Of a stretch of DNA of 64,000 nt, positions 18,766 to 29,071 are shown piece after piece (within the stretch, counting starts at the first letter, position 1; each line of letters starts with the position of its first letter). Position numbers and translations under genes: made by a program. The DNA comes from Shewanella putrefaciens (GTDB lineage: Bacteria > Pseudomonadota > Gammaproteobacteria > Enterobacterales > Shewanellaceae), in assembly GCF_016406305.1 (NCBI RefSeq), contig NZ_CP066369.1, positions 3,428,501 through 3,492,500 of the forward strand. The letters run 5' to 3'. Below the pieces are notes generated by a model that was not told where the DNA came from, did no database searches, and saw only the letters and a program-made list of their open reading frames with translations.

Positions 18766-19824
18766 CTACTTAAGGAAAGGCTTGAAGGCGTCACTATAAT
18801 AGACTTTAAATCCTTCACCTTGCTTTTCTATTAGCATTATCGCCAAGTGTTCCTTCTTGGCAAGCTCCAATGATGCTTCTGTGCCTAAAACCATCATCGC
18901 CGTCGCAAAACCGTCGGCCGTCATACACTCTTTATGCAGCACGGTCACAGAGGCTAGCTTATGATTTACAGGTAAACCAGTACGTGGATCAATTATATGG
19001 GTAAAACGTTGACCGTCTTCTTCATAATAATTGCGATAATCCCCTGAAGTGGCCATAGCCATAGTGCCCGGCTCAATCACCTGTTGCACTGCCATACCAT
19101 CATCTGTGGGTTTTTCTATCGCCACGCGCCAAGAACTGCCATCACTCTTAGTACCTTTAATGCTTAGCTCGCCGCCAATTTCCACTAAGTAACCCGTTGC
19201 CTGGTACTTATCTAAAATAGAGGCCACCTTATCGACACCAAAGCCCTTGGCAATTGATGATAGATCCACATACAAATGGGCGTTGTGTTTACTTAAACGA
19301 TTGCCTTCGATAGAAAGTTCGTGGATACCGGTTTTCGCTTTAGCCGCATCAATATCGGCCTGTGATGGCACTTGAGTTGGACGCTTATCAGGCCCAAATC
19401 CCCATAGATTCACTAATGGCCCAAGGGTGATATCCAAGGCTTTATCGGTTACGTCATAGAGACGTATGCCTTCCTGCACCACTTTAATGGTATCGGCAGA
19501 AACTTCAACACTCTGCTCTAATGGCAGTTGGTTGAAACGGGATAATTCTGAATGAGGGCGATAGGTAGACATTTGATCATTGACTAACTCAAGCGCCAGA
19601 TCAATTTCTGCCTGTAGTAATTGCGCCGTCGGCATCTGCTTATTCGAAACGACTTTAATGTGATAAGTCGTGCCCATAGTGCTACCGGCTAATGAAATCA
19701 CTTCGTCCGGTTTTGTACAGCCCGAAATAAAAAAGGCCAGCCCAAGGAGGACTAGCCAGTTCACTGAATGCTTTAACACTGAGGTTTTTAACATTGCGGT
19801 TTTTAACGCTAAGGTCTTAGACAT
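18766..19824 (-). CDS. apbE: FAD:protein FMN transferase ApbE (lipoprotein)
   Basis: ApbE covalently attaches FMN to threonines of NqrB and NqrC on the periplasmic side. The 352-residue product has the family motifs GSTMGTTYHIKV, DLSSIAKGFGVDKVA, GGELSIKG and the TADGFATAMMVLG metal/FAD region. It is a lipoprotein with lipobox FISGC (Cys36). The signal peptide has an unusually long basic n-region built from five-residue repeats (LKTAM, LKTSV, LKHSV), encoded by a 15-bp tandem repeat. The ATG at 19824 was chosen; an in-frame TTG at 19836 is possible. It sits between nqrF and nqrM. Confidence 0.94.
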   Translation of the reverse strand: MSKTLALKTAMLKTSVLKHSVNWLVLLGLAFFISGCTKPDEVISLAGSTMGTTYHIKVVSNKQMPTAQLLQAEIDLALELVNDQMSTYRPHSELSRFNQLPLEQSVEVSADTIKVVQEGIRLYDVTDKALDITLGPLVNLWGFGPDKRPTQVPSQADIDAAKAKTGIHELSIEGNRLSKHNAHLYVDLSSIAKGFGVDKVASILDKYQATGYLVEIGGELSIKGTKSDGSSWRVAIEKPTDDGMAVQQVIEPGTMAMATSGDYRNYYEEDGQRFTHIIDPRTGLPVNHKLASVTVLHKECMTADGFATAMMVLGTEASLELAKKEHLAIMLIEKQGEGFKVYYSDAFKPFLK

Positions 19825-19859
19825 AGTGACCAACAACTCTTTATTGTGCCCTTAAATGC

Positions 19860-19902
19860 AAAAGTTGCAGATGAGAGATGGTCCTCAACATCTGCAACTT
19901 TT
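19860..19902 (-). terminator. Hairpin between nqrF and apbE
   Basis: Perfect 14-base arms AAAAGTTGCAGATG/CATCTGCAACTTTT with a 15-base loop, just after the nqrF stop. It may reduce readthrough into apbE-nqrM or protect the nqr mRNA end. Confidence 0.75.
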
Positions 19903-19923
19903 TTCATCTCAGGCTAATGAACA

Positions 19924-21180
19924 TTAGCCGCCGAAGTCATCCAGTAGGATGTTTTCATCTTCGACACCAAGATTTTTCAACATACCAATTACGGCAGCGT
20001 TCATCATTGGAGGTCCACACATGTAGAACTCGCAATCTTCTGGGGCTTCGTGATCTTTCAGGTAGTTTTCATACAATACGTTATGAATAAAACCAGTATA
20101 ACCGTCCCAATTGTCCTCTGGTTGAGGATCGGACAGCGCCACATGCCATACGAAGTTTTCATTCTCAGCGGCGAGGCCGTCGAAGTCTTCCACGTAGAAC
20201 ATTTCACGCTTAGAACGCGCACCGTACCAGAAACTCATCTTACGCTTAGACTTAAGGCGCTTGAGTTGGTCGAAAATGTGCGAACGCATTGGTGCCATAC
20301 CCGCACCGCCGCCGATAAACACCATTTCTGCATCGGTATCCTTCGCGAAGAACTCACCGAATGGACCAGAAATCGTCACTTTATCGCCCGCTTTTAAGCT
20401 CCAAATGTAAGATGACATCTTACCGCAAGGCAGTGTCAAATTACGTGGTGGAGGCGTAGCAATACGCACGTTCAGCATGATGATGCCAAACTCTTCTGGG
20501 TAGTTAGCCATTGAGTAAGCACGAATCGTTTCTTCATCAACCTTAGACTCAAGATTGAAGAAACCAAAGTGTTCCCAGTCACCGCGGTATTTTGCAGGCA
20601 CGTCGAAGTCTGCATATTTAACATGGTGAGCTGGCGCTTCAATTTGGATATAACCGCCTGCGCGGAATGGAACTGATTCGCCATCAGGAATTTGTAGCTT
20701 CAGTTCTTTAATGAAAGTGGCTTTGTTATCGTTAGAGATAACAGTACATTCCCATTTTTTGATACCGAAGATTTCTTCGTCAAGCTCGATTTCCATATCG
20801 TTCTTAACGTTAACCTGACACGAAAGACGACAACCTTTACGGGCATCACCTTTGCTGATGTGGTCAAGTTCAGTTGGCAGAATATCACCACCACCAGACT
20901 TAATCACCACGCGACATTGGCCACATGAGCCACCGCCACCACAGGCACTCGATACGAAGATACCGCTATTGGCTAAAACGCCTAACAGCTTACCGCCCGC
21001 ACCGGTTTTAATCGCTTTTTCAGGATCGTCATTGATGCCGATCGTGATGTCACCACTCGCCACAAGTTTAGATTTAGCGAATAAAATCACTAATACTAAG
21101 ATGAGGACGATAGCAGTAAACATACTCACACCGAGGTAAACCTCGAGCGGAGTAGATTTAAAAATACCAAGAATATCCAT
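19924..21180 (-). CDS. nqrF: Na+-NQR subunit F (NADH dehydrogenase, FAD, 2Fe-2S)
   Basis: NqrF is the electron entry subunit: NADH reduces its FAD, then a 2Fe-2S centre. The 418-residue product has one N-terminal membrane helix (about 17-36), a ferredoxin domain with cysteines 80, 86, 89 and 121 ([14 protein letters not shown]), the FAD-binding [11 protein letters not shown], and NADH-binding [11 protein letters not shown] and CGPPMM near the end. It starts about ten residues earlier than Vibrio NqrF. It follows nqrE by 46 bases. Confidence 0.97.
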   Translation of the reverse strand: MDILGIFKSTPLEVYLGVSMFTAIVLILVLVILFAKSKLVASGDITIGINDDPEKAIKTGAGGKLLGVLANSGIFVSSACGGGGSCGQCRVVIKSGGGDILPTELDHISKGDARKGCRLSCQVNVKNDMEIELDEEIFGIKKWECTVISNDNKATFIKELKLQIPDGESVPFRAGGYIQIEAPAHHVKYADFDVPAKYRGDWEHFGFFNLESKVDEETIRAYSMANYPEEFGIIMLNVRIATPPPRNLTLPCGKMSSYIWSLKAGDKVTISGPFGEFFAKDTDAEMVFIGGGAGMAPMRSHIFDQLKRLKSKRKMSFWYGARSKREMFYVEDFDGLAAENENFVWHVALSDPQPEDNWDGYTGFIHNVLYENYLKDHEAPEDCEFYMCGPPMMNAAVIGMLKNLGVEDENILLDDFGG

Positions 21181-21226
21181 TAACTTATCCTTAGAAGGTC
21201 CAATTCAAGAAGCCGTTTGGTGTCCC

Positions 21227-21835
21227 TTACAGCGACACGCCAGAAAACGACATGAAACCTAAGGCCATTAAACCAGCGGTAATAAAGGTAATACCTAAAC
21301 CACGCAGGCCGTTAGGCACGTCGGCATACTTCAGCTTCTCACGGATACCGGCCATCAATACGATAGCTAATGCCCAACCTACTCCAGAGCCGAAACCAAA
21401 CACCACACTCTCACCGAGTTTGTAGTCACGCTCAACCATGAATGATACCGCACCGAAAATCGCGCAGTTCACAGTGATCAAAGGTAAGAAGATACCTAAG
21501 GCGTTGTACAAAGGTGGAAAGTACTTATCCAGTGCCATTTCCAGAATTTGAACCAAAGCTGCAATCACACCGATAAAGGTAATGAATTTCAAGAAGCTTA
21601 AATCGGCTTCAGGTGCGCCAGCCCAAGCGAGAGCACCAGGAGCGAGCAGCCCTTGATAGATAACTTGGTTAGCAGGAACAGAGATAGTTAACACTACAAC
21701 TACCGCAATCCCTAGGCCCATGGCGGTGGTCACTTTCTTAGACACAGCCAAGAAAGTACACATACCAAGGAAGAAGGCCAGTGCCATGTTTTCAATGAAA
21801 ACAGAGCGAATTAACAGGCTAATATAATGTTCCAT
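21227..21835 (-). CDS. nqrE: Na+-NQR subunit E
   Basis: A 202-residue integral membrane subunit with six predicted helices. NqrE and NqrD are inverted homologues that together hold an iron centre in the membrane and form part of the sodium path. The [15 protein letters not shown] segment carries the conserved cysteine, and [17 protein letters not shown] a second one. ATG with AGGG about eight bases upstream; only five bases separate it from nqrD. Confidence 0.96.
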   Translation of the reverse strand: MEHYISLLIRSVFIENMALAFFLGMCTFLAVSKKVTTAMGLGIAVVVVLTISVPANQVIYQGLLAPGALAWAGAPEADLSFLKFITFIGVIAALVQILEMALDKYFPPLYNALGIFLPLITVNCAIFGAVSFMVERDYKLGESVVFGFGSGVGWALAIVLMAGIREKLKYADVPNGLRGLGITFITAGLMALGFMSFSGVSL

Positions 21836-21840
21836 CGCAC

Positions 21841-22473
21841 TTACCCTTTTGCTTCAACTTGCTCTGGCTTATAGGTACGAATAATCCAAATCAGAACACC
21901 GATCAGGAAGAACGCACTCGGAGGCAGTAGTAGCAGACCGTTTGGTTGATACCAGCCACCATCAGAGATCTTGTGCAGGATTTCAACACCGAACAGAGAA
22001 CCGTTACCAAACAGTTCACGTACGAAGCCAACGGCTAACAGAATTGCACCGTAACCTAAACCGTTACCGATACCATCCATAAAGCTCATCATTGGCGGTG
22101 TTTTCATCGCGTAGGCTTCGGCGCGTCCCATTACGATACAGTTCGTAATGATAAGGCCGACGAATACCGATAATTGCTTAGAAATCTGATAAGCATAAGC
22201 CTGCAGCAATTGGTCAACCACGATTACCAAAGAGGCAATAATGGTCATCTGTACGATAATACGCACACTGCTAGGAATATGATTACGGATCATTGAGATA
22301 AACAGGTTCGAAAACGCAGTTACCGCAGTTAATGCCAACGCCATGACCAATGCAGTTTCGAGCTTGCTCGTTACCGCTAACGCACTACATACACCAAGAA
22401 CTTGTAATGCAATCGGGTTGTTGTTGACTATAGGTCCTGTCAGAACCTGTTTCAGTTCTTTAGCGTCAGACAT
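21841..22473 (-). CDS. nqrD: Na+-NQR subunit D
   Basis: A 210-residue membrane subunit, partner of NqrE. Characteristic segments are [21 protein letters not shown] and [16 protein letters not shown], each with a conserved cysteine that ligates the shared iron centre. Its ATG overlaps the nqrC stop codon by one base (TAATG), indicating translational coupling. Confidence 0.96.
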   Translation of the reverse strand: MSDAKELKQVLTGPIVNNNPIALQVLGVCSALAVTSKLETALVMALALTAVTAFSNLFISMIRNHIPSSVRIIVQMTIIASLVIVVDQLLQAYAYQISKQLSVFVGLIITNCIVMGRAEAYAMKTPPMMSFMDGIGNGLGYGAILLAVGFVRELFGNGSLFGVEILHKISDGGWYQPNGLLLLPPSAFFLIGVLIWIIRTYKPEQVEAKG

Positions 22474-23261
22474 TAGCTGAGACCTCCATTGCGTGCTTTT
22501 TCAATGAAACTCGCAAAACCTTCTTTACCTAACCAGAATGTCAGTGAATGTTGCACACCGTTACTGGTCAGTGTCGCACCAGATAATGCGTCTACACCGT
22601 ATTCAGAGCTAGCCACAGCAGGGTTTTTAGTTACGCTGATGGCAATGTTACCTTGCTCATCAAATAACTTTTTGCCATGCCATTTTGCTTTCCACTGGGC
22701 ATTTTGCACTTCGCCACCTAAGCCAGGGGTTTCACCTTGCTCGTAGTAAACTAGGCTTTGAATCGTGTTGAGATCAGCATCTAACGCGAGGAAGGCATAC
22801 ATAGTCGACCACAGACCATAACCGTGAACGGGCAGGATCACGCTAGTCAATTTACCTTGTTCATCACGAACCAAATAAACCACTGCATCCTCTGCAACAC
22901 GCTTCACAGAAGCAATGTCGTTCTCAGGTACAAATGAGGTTTTCACATCACGAGAGGCTTTGCGTTGATCGAAAGTATCAGCATTCACACCCTCAACCCA
23001 ATCACCGGTTTTCAAGTTAACCAGTTTAGCTTCGATGTGTTTACCATAAGTTTCCAAAATTTGCGCTTTGGTCACTTTGCCCGCTTTAGTATCGATAAGA
23101 CCAGCGGCTTCCAGAATGTACTTTTGCTTATCAAGCAGTTTATTTTCCGCTTGAGTTGGGCGCAGTAACACTGCTGCAGTAGACACAAATATCGCACAAA
23201 TTAGACATAAGCCAACGACGATAAATAACGTTCTGCCGAACGAATCTTTATTACTAGCCAC
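22473..23261 (-). CDS. nqrC: Na+-NQR subunit C (covalent FMN)
   Basis: NqrC carries a covalently bound FMN in the periplasm. The product has one N-terminal membrane helix and the flavinylation motif SGATLTS at residues 227-233, with Thr230 as the expected FMN site for ApbE. The GTG at 23261 was chosen because GGAGG lies seven bases upstream; this gives 262 residues and an 8-base overlap with nqrB. A longer upstream frame is inside nqrB and was rejected. Confidence 0.96.
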   Translation of the reverse strand: MASNKDSFGRTLFIVVGLCLICAIFVSTAAVLLRPTQAENKLLDKQKYILEAAGLIDTKAGKVTKAQILETYGKHIEAKLVNLKTGDWVEGVNADTFDQRKASRDVKTSFVPENDIASVKRVAEDAVVYLVRDEQGKLTSVILPVHGYGLWSTMYAFLALDADLNTIQSLVYYEQGETPGLGGEVQNAQWKAKWHGKKLFDEQGNIAISVTKNPAVASSEYGVDALSGATLTSNGVQHSLTFWLGKEGFASFIEKARNGGLS

Positions 23262-24453
23262 GGGCAATCCTCCGCTTGATATTTGCCTGAACCACGAAGT
23301 GGTCGAACAATGGCGCGAACAGGTTAGCAAACAGAATCGCTAACATCATGCCTTCTGGGAATGCAGGGTTAATCACGCGGATAAACACAGCCATTGCACC
23401 GATCAAGATACCGTATGCCCATTTAGCTTGGTTAGTGAATGACGCTGACACTGGGTCTGTCGCCATAAACATCATGCCAAACGCAAAACCACCTAACACT
23501 AAGTGCCAGTACCAAGGCATTGCAAACATTGGGTTAGTGTCACTACCGACAAAGTTAAGCAGCGTAGAAATGGCAATCATACCCACCATCACACCACCAA
23601 CAATGCGCCATGAAGCAATACGGGTATAGATGATGACCAGACCACCTAACAGAATCGCTAATGTAGACACTTCACCGACAGAACCAGGAATGAAACCGAA
23701 GAACGCATCCCACCAGTTTTGGTTAATGGCGTAATCTAAGGTGCCAGATGCCGCTTGGCTCAGTGCAGTTGCACCAGAGTAACCGTCAGCCACAACCCAT
23801 GAGGTATCACCTGACATGTTCAGCGGATACGCGAAGAACAGGAAGGCACGACCCGCGAGTGCTGGGTTTAAGAAGTTACGCCCTGTACCACCGAACACTT
23901 CTTTCGCCACGACCACACCGAAGGTGATACCCAGCGCCACCATCCATAATGGGATAGTTGCTGGCAGCGTTAAAGCGAACAGGATAGAGGTAACGAAGAA
24001 ACCTTCGTTGACTTCATGACCGCGGACAGAGGCAAACAGCACTTCCCAGATACCACCGACGGCAAACGTCACCGCGTAGATAGGTAGGAAGAAACAGGCG
24101 CCATACCACATCAGTGCAGGCCAGCCAGAGTTTGCCGTCAGTTCGGTACCGAACATGCTAAACAAGCTCACTTGCCATACGTCAGGGGTCGCAAAACCAG
24201 CCACGAGCGCTAATTGAGCTTGTAAACCTACGTTGTACATACCCACGAACATCGCGGGGAAAGCACAGGCCCAAACCGTAATCATCATACGTTTTAGGTC
24301 GAGGTTATCGCGAACGTGGGTTTTGCCCTTGTTCACTTTACCCGGGGTATAAAAAATGGTGTATGCCGCTTCGAATAGGGCATAAAACTTTTCGTATTTA
24401 CCGCCTTTTTCAAAGTCGGGTTCAATACGTTCGAAAAAATCTTTCAAGCTCAT
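23254..24453 (-). CDS. nqrB: Na+-NQR subunit B (covalent FMN, quinone side)
   Basis: A 399-residue polytopic subunit that holds a covalent FMN and riboflavin and contributes to quinone reduction and sodium transport. The flavinylation motif is GYSGATALS with Thr229. [14 protein letters not shown] and the glycine-rich [18 protein letters not shown] (read in two parts) are typical of the family. Its ATG overlaps the nqrA stop by one base (TAATG), and its end overlaps nqrC. Confidence 0.97.
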   Translation of the reverse strand: MSLKDFFERIEPDFEKGGKYEKFYALFEAAYTIFYTPGKVNKGKTHVRDNLDLKRMMITVWACAFPAMFVGMYNVGLQAQLALVAGFATPDVWQVSLFSMFGTELTANSGWPALMWYGACFFLPIYAVTFAVGGIWEVLFASVRGHEVNEGFFVTSILFALTLPATIPLWMVALGITFGVVVAKEVFGGTGRNFLNPALAGRAFLFFAYPLNMSGDTSWVVADGYSGATALSQAASGTLDYAINQNWWDAFFGFIPGSVGEVSTLAILLGGLVIIYTRIASWRIVGGVMVGMIAISTLLNFVGSDTNPMFAMPWYWHLVLGGFAFGMMFMATDPVSASFTNQAKWAYGILIGAMAVFIRVINPAFPEGMMLAILFANLFAPLFDHFVVQANIKRRIARG

Positions 24454-25787
24454 TAGCCTTCCCTCTCGATCGTATCTAGACAGTCACGCAGATATGAACC
24501 GTAGTCATACTTGCCTGGGCATACGAACGTACACAGTGCGAGATCTTCTTCATCTAACTCTAATGCGCCCAAGGTAGCAGCACCGTCGAAGTCACCCGAA
24601 ATCAGGTCACGCAACAACATAGTAGGAAGAATGTCCAGAGGCATAACACGCTCGTAGTTACCAATGGGTACCATAGCGCGGTCTGAACCACCTGTACTGG
24701 TCGTCATACTGAACAGACGAGAAGGAGCAAGATGTCCTAAGAATGCACGAGTAATTGAATATTTATTTGAGCCTGGTAATACCCAGCCTAAAAATTCTTT
24801 CTCTGTACCTTCTTCTAACAGACTCACTTGAACATGGTAACGACCTAAATACCCCTGCGGGCCAACGGCGGTACGACCGTTCAGAACAGAACCTGAAACA
24901 ACACGTACATTACCATCTAAGGCTTCGCCAGCAGTCAATTCAGCCATGCTTGCACCCAATACTGTACGAACCAGTCTTGGTTTGGCCGCTTTAGGACCGG
25001 CAATCGCAACCACACGTTCGGTATTGAGCTCACCCGTCGTAAATAGCTGACCAATGGCTATTACATCTTGGTAACCAATATGCCAAACAGTACGTTTTGC
25101 AGAGGCAGACAATAAGAAGTGAATGTGAGTACCGACTAATCCTGCAGGGTGCACACCGGCAAATTCTTCAACTTGGGCGTTTGCGGCAGGGATATCGGCG
25201 CCAGGCGCTTTACAAAGGTAGACTTTACCTTCAGTGAGTCTTGCTAAGACTTTAAGACCATTAGCAAAATCTTCTTTATGCTCGCGGATCACCACAACGG
25301 GATCGGCAGCATGGGGTTGAGTATCAATCGCGGTTACAAAAATACCAGCGGCAGATGAATCTACAGCAGGAACTTTGCTGAAAGGACGTGTACGCAATGC
25401 AGTCCATAAACCTGATTCGATCAGATTGTCACGGACCAGTTGCGAGTCGAGCGTATCGAGTGCAGTGGCGTCATACTTAGCAAAGGTAACGCTTTCGTTG
25501 CCTTCCACTTGAATAACGACAGACTGCAGCACACGCTGGGCGCCCCGGTTAATGTCTAATATAGTACCACTGGCTAAAGCCGTATATTTAACGCCTAAAT
25601 TCTTCTTATCTTCAAAAAGAACCTGACCTTTTTGTACTTTATCGCCCACTTTGATCTTCATCGTAGGACGTAAGCCAATATACTCTTCACCCAAAGTAGC
25701 TACATGTTTAATGGCTGGGCCATTATGGATAACTTGCTCTGGTCCGCCTGCTATAGGCAGTTCCAATCCTTTCTTAATTGTAATCAT
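24453..25787 (-). CDS. nqrA: Na+-NQR subunit A
   Basis: NqrA is the peripheral cytoplasmic subunit near the quinone site and the first gene of the operon. The N-terminus [18 protein letters not shown] matches Vibrio NqrA, so the ATG at 25787 was chosen, giving 444 residues; an in-frame ATG 11 codons upstream (25820) has no family support. The enzyme as a whole couples NADH oxidation by ubiquinone to outward Na+ pumping. The promoter should lie in the 400-base gap upstream, where no clear operator was identified. Confidence 0.96.
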   Translation of the reverse strand: MITIKKGLELPIAGGPEQVIHNGPAIKHVATLGEEYIGLRPTMKIKVGDKVQKGQVLFEDKKNLGVKYTALASGTILDINRGAQRVLQSVVIQVEGNESVTFAKYDATALDTLDSQLVRDNLIESGLWTALRTRPFSKVPAVDSSAAGIFVTAIDTQPHAADPVVVIREHKEDFANGLKVLARLTEGKVYLCKAPGADIPAANAQVEEFAGVHPAGLVGTHIHFLLSASAKRTVWHIGYQDVIAIGQLFTTGELNTERVVAIAGPKAAKPRLVRTVLGASMAELTAGEALDGNVRVVSGSVLNGRTAVGPQGYLGRYHVQVSLLEEGTEKEFLGWVLPGSNKYSITRAFLGHLAPSRLFSMTTSTGGSDRAMVPIGNYERVMPLDILPTMLLRDLISGDFDGAATLGALELDEEDLALCTFVCPGKYDYGSYLRDCLDTIEREG

Positions 25788-26190
25788 ATCCACAAGCACT
25801 ACGTTTTGAAGGAAAGACAATGCGCCGCGTTCCTGCTAAATACTGAGGTTTTAAACAAAACCTACTGCATTGAGCTAGCGCAGATTTATCACAGAAATGC
25901 GATCGCAATCACGCTGGTCGCGCGCATTTTACCCCAATTGACTTGGCATCGCCACGAAAATTATAGGTGTTTTCAAACCTAAAATACGGATTTAAAAGAA
26001 TCATGCGCTACGGCGTTCACCTTCCAACCTAGTGACGGATCAGAAAGAGAGAATATTACGGTCGGCAAATACTATAACATTAATTTCTAAAGATTTAATT
26101 TAGCAAAAAGTAGTGGGAGTCTATAAAACTCCCCAATAGTATTTTTCTTATCTATCACCGAATAAAATTCAAACAATATTTACACTAAGC
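25788..26190. other. nqrA upstream region with a terminator
   Basis: About 400 bases that must hold the nqr promoter and the 3' end of the TonB receptor unit. The only clear structure is the hairpin GGGAGT/ACTCCC at 26115-26133, followed on the minus strand by ACTACTTTTT, probably the receptor's terminator. No operator or further gene was recognised. Confidence 0.5.
26115..26133 (-). terminator. Probable terminator of the orphan TonB receptor gene
   Basis: GGGAGT-7 bases-ACTCCC stem, 58 bases past the stop codon, with ACTACTTTTT following on the minus strand. Confidence 0.55.
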
Positions 26191-28242
26191 TTAGAAACGC
26201 CATTGGTAACCTAAATAGCTGATCCGTCCATTTTCTGATCGAATTCCGCTATTTGATGCTGTTGTGACCAGTGACTCATCTAAGAGATTTTCGATACGAA
26301 AATAAAATTCATGGTGACGGTCAAATTGATAACTGGCCGCTAAATCGACCCGCCATTGACTCGACACCGTTTGCAGCTCAGAGCCAAATTGCGTTAATTC
26401 CCGCTCAGACTGATAAAAGGCATTTAAATTAACACCATATTCGGCATAGTTAACCCCGGCACTGAATTGCAGTTGCTGCTCGGGTAACCAGGCCAATTTA
26501 TCCCCCGCTGAGACACAACCTTGGATAGCGGTACAGGTATTGATTTGATATTCAGAACTCAGATATTGATAATTCAGCCCCAAAGGTAACTGCACTTCAC
26601 CGAGATCCCAGCGATAACCTAGGCTGAGTTCCACACCATAAGTGAGCACATCTGGCACATTTTCTTGGGCTAACAAGCGCGCATCTGAGCACATTGAATA
26701 GGCATCGCAGCCCACATGCAGATTATCAAACTCTTGAACATAGGCTTTAATGTCGGCGCTCATGCCGTCACTGGCGTATTGGGCACTGACTTGATAATGG
26801 AGCGAAACCTGCGCTTCTTGTTCACTATTGCCCGCACTTGCCGCGCTCCAGGCTCGGCGTATATCAGTGCTAAAACGCCAATCTCCCGCGTCGTATAACA
26901 CCCCTAATTGTGGCATCCAATCACTATCGGAAAACTCCACCGCCTCGAGCCCAGCATAATCTAAGTTAACTTCGCGGCTCACATCCACATGCTCATAAGT
27001 GAGTGCTAACTTGATTTGCAGCCCTTGCCAATTGAACAATGAATCAATGGCGGAAGTGAGAGCGGTCGCATCATCGGTGTAAGCCAAGATATCCGTAGCG
27101 GCACCACCAGCAATGCTTCTGTCTGCCAGCCATTGTCCCTGTTGCTCAGCAAAACGCATTTCGGCTTTATCGGTATGATAACGGGCACTATAAATCACTT
27201 GATGCTCACCGTACTGAGTGATCGATTGGGTTTGAGTGCCAAAAGAGCTGTAGTCATTGTCCTGCATTAGGGCTGTGAGTTCTGCCCCATCGGCTGTGGG
27301 CTGTCGATCGAATGCGGCAATAGCAGCAAGGTTCTGAGTATCAATGTCCTGACCGTTGAATTGGCTTAATTGATTTAATTGCTGTGAATAGGATTGGTAG
27401 TAAAAGTCGGTAACCACTTTACTGCTTCCTAGGGACACTTGATGTGAAAGCTGGTATTTATGGTGTCGCCCTTGGTGCTCATCCTCTGCACTCGCAGAAT
27501 AAAGCATGAGCGGATCCTTGAGCCAGTCGGCCTCAGTCAATCCCAATTGTGAGCGGTAACTATCATCATCGATAAATTGATAGGTAAATTCTGTCACCTG
27601 TGGGCTTCGGGCGCCGAGCAGGCTAGAGGCATTCATTTTGAAGAGAATATCTGTGGTTCGCCTGTCGGCATCACTATCATTGAGAAAGTATCCATCACCT
27701 TGATTTTGGCTATAATTTGCCGCCAGCACCATACCATATTCTTTTTGTTTAACCCCCCAGTTCATACCCGCATTAAAATCCGAGTCGGTCGTGCCTTCGA
27801 CCATTAGACTGGCATTCTGCGCGTGATCAGCAATGGCTAGACTCTGGTAATTTATCACCCCAAACGCACCTTGTCCGCCAACGGCCATATCCGCGAGGGG
27901 GGTAACGGTAACACTCTGTTGCTGCAAAAGATGCGGCAGTAGCTGTAACTGTGGTGCACTGTAGGGCGCAGGAGAGAAATACACCCTGTCTTGCATCACC
28001 GCCACACCTTGGCTAGCCGAACGCATACCGACATTGGCCGTATTACCACTGTGATCGGCGGGCAGTAAGGTTAATGAATTCAAATGACTGAGCATCATCA
28101 CATCATCACTGCTGTGATAGTTATCATGGAGTTCGCTGAGTTCTAGGGTTTGATAGTAAAGCGGGTTGGCAGAGAGAACATTTGAGCAAACGAGCGAAAC
28201 CGCAGCCGCGGTAAGCGATACTGCAAAATAGTGACTAGACAT
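26191..28242 (-). CDS. Divergent TonB-dependent receptor, substrate unknown
   Basis: A 683-residue outer-membrane protein with a signal peptide (cleavage near SANP), a weakly conserved plug (NVGMRSASQGVAVMQDRVYF and LADMAVGGQGAFGVINYQ) and a barrel ending in FRIENLLDE and the aromatic terminus YLGYQWRF, which is the usual last strand. No clear TonB box was seen. Two cysteine pairs (GCDAYSMC and TCTAIQGC) lie in likely extracellular loops. The ATG has GGGAG seven bases upstream. It is transcribed alone between nqrA and luxS, and no Fur box was found, so iron is not the obvious cargo. Confidence 0.8.
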   Translation of the reverse strand: MSSHYFAVSLTAAAVSLVCSNVLSANPLYYQTLELSELHDNYHSSDDVMMLSHLNSLTLLPADHSGNTANVGMRSASQGVAVMQDRVYFSPAPYSAPQLQLLPHLLQQQSVTVTPLADMAVGGQGAFGVINYQSLAIADHAQNASLMVEGTTDSDFNAGMNWGVKQKEYGMVLAANYSQNQGDGYFLNDSDADRRTTDILFKMNASSLLGARSPQVTEFTYQFIDDDSYRSQLGLTEADWLKDPLMLYSASAEDEHQGRHHKYQLSHQVSLGSSKVVTDFYYQSYSQQLNQLSQFNGQDIDTQNLAAIAAFDRQPTADGAELTALMQDNDYSSFGTQTQSITQYGEHQVIYSARYHTDKAEMRFAEQQGQWLADRSIAGGAATDILAYTDDATALTSAIDSLFNWQGLQIKLALTYEHVDVSREVNLDYAGLEAVEFSDSDWMPQLGVLYDAGDWRFSTDIRRAWSAASAGNSEQEAQVSLHYQVSAQYASDGMSADIKAYVQEFDNLHVGCDAYSMCSDARLLAQENVPDVLTYGVELSLGYRWDLGEVQLPLGLNYQYLSSEYQINTCTAIQGCVSAGDKLAWLPEQQLQFSAGVNYAEYGVNLNAFYQSERELTQFGSELQTVSSQWRVDLAASYQFDRHHEFYFRIENLLDESLVTTASNSGIRSENGRISYLGYQWRF

Positions 28243-28321
28243 ACCAAGCTCCCAAAAGTGTTTGTTAGCGTACGGTGTTTTTGTTATTAAGTTGTAAAAT
28301 AGCTGAATTTATTCCAAAAAA

Positions 28322-28340
28322 AAAGCGACATTGTCGCTTT
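28322..28340 (-). terminator. luxS terminator
   Basis: Perfect stem AAAGCGAC/GTCGCTTT with a 3-base loop, then a run of T on the minus strand. Confidence 0.85.
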
Positions 28341-28398
28341 CTTCTATCTGTAGCTATAACGCTAAACTGCCACTTTCAGTATTAAGGGCGGTTAAGAC

Positions 28399-28908
28399 TT
28401 AGAGTTTGCCGAGGATCTCATCGCTTAATTTCAGATCATCATTGCGATTCACACTCACGCCCGCCGCAATAATATTACGGGCGATATCCTGTGCCTGCTC
28501 TAATGAATGCATTTCATAGGTGCCACACTGGTATTCGTTCAGCTCAGGGATCTCTGATTGCTCAACGACTTTGAGTACATCTTCCATTGAAGCCAACCAT
28601 GCATCGGCCACTTGGCGCTCTGTTGGCTCACCAATCAAACTCATATAAAAACCAGTGCGACAACCCATGGGTGAAATATCAATAATTTCAACGTCATTGC
28701 CATTTAAGTGATCGCGCATAAAGCCTGCAAATAAATGCTCCAGAGTGTGAATACCACGCTCGCTGAGGATCTCTTTATTCGGCGCACAAAAACGCAGATC
28801 AAATACCGTAATCGCATCGCCCTTTGGCGTGCTCATATGTTTAGCGACTCGGACTGCGGGTGCATTCATTCGAGTATGGTCAACGGTAAAGCTATCAAGT
28901 AATGGCAT
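28399..28908 (-). CDS. luxS: S-ribosylhomocysteine lyase LuxS
   Basis: LuxS cleaves S-ribosylhomocysteine to homocysteine and DPD, the precursor of AI-2, in the activated methyl cycle. The 169-residue product shows the metal-binding HTLEHLF (His54, Glu57, His58), the catalytic Cys83 in PMGCRTGFY, and the third metal ligand Cys128 in EYQCGTYE. The ATG at 28908 has GGAGG six bases upstream; an in-frame start four codons earlier lacks one. It is a single-gene unit with its own terminator. Confidence 0.97.
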   Translation of the reverse strand: MPLLDSFTVDHTRMNAPAVRVAKHMSTPKGDAITVFDLRFCAPNKEILSERGIHTLEHLFAGFMRDHLNGNDVEIIDISPMGCRTGFYMSLIGEPTERQVADAWLASMEDVLKVVEQSEIPELNEYQCGTYEMHSLEQAQDIARNIIAAGVSVNRNDDLKLSDEILGKL

Positions 28909-29071
28909 AGGGACCTCCAAATTCTCAGGGCGACATCAACGCCACTGTCACTGTCTATATAGATTGCCAGCATATCATCAAATGAATTAGGTCGATAACA
29001 AGATAAGGTAAGATGAAATCATCTCATATAAATCCGCCGCTAATATGACCATTTAATAACAACTCTGGCGA

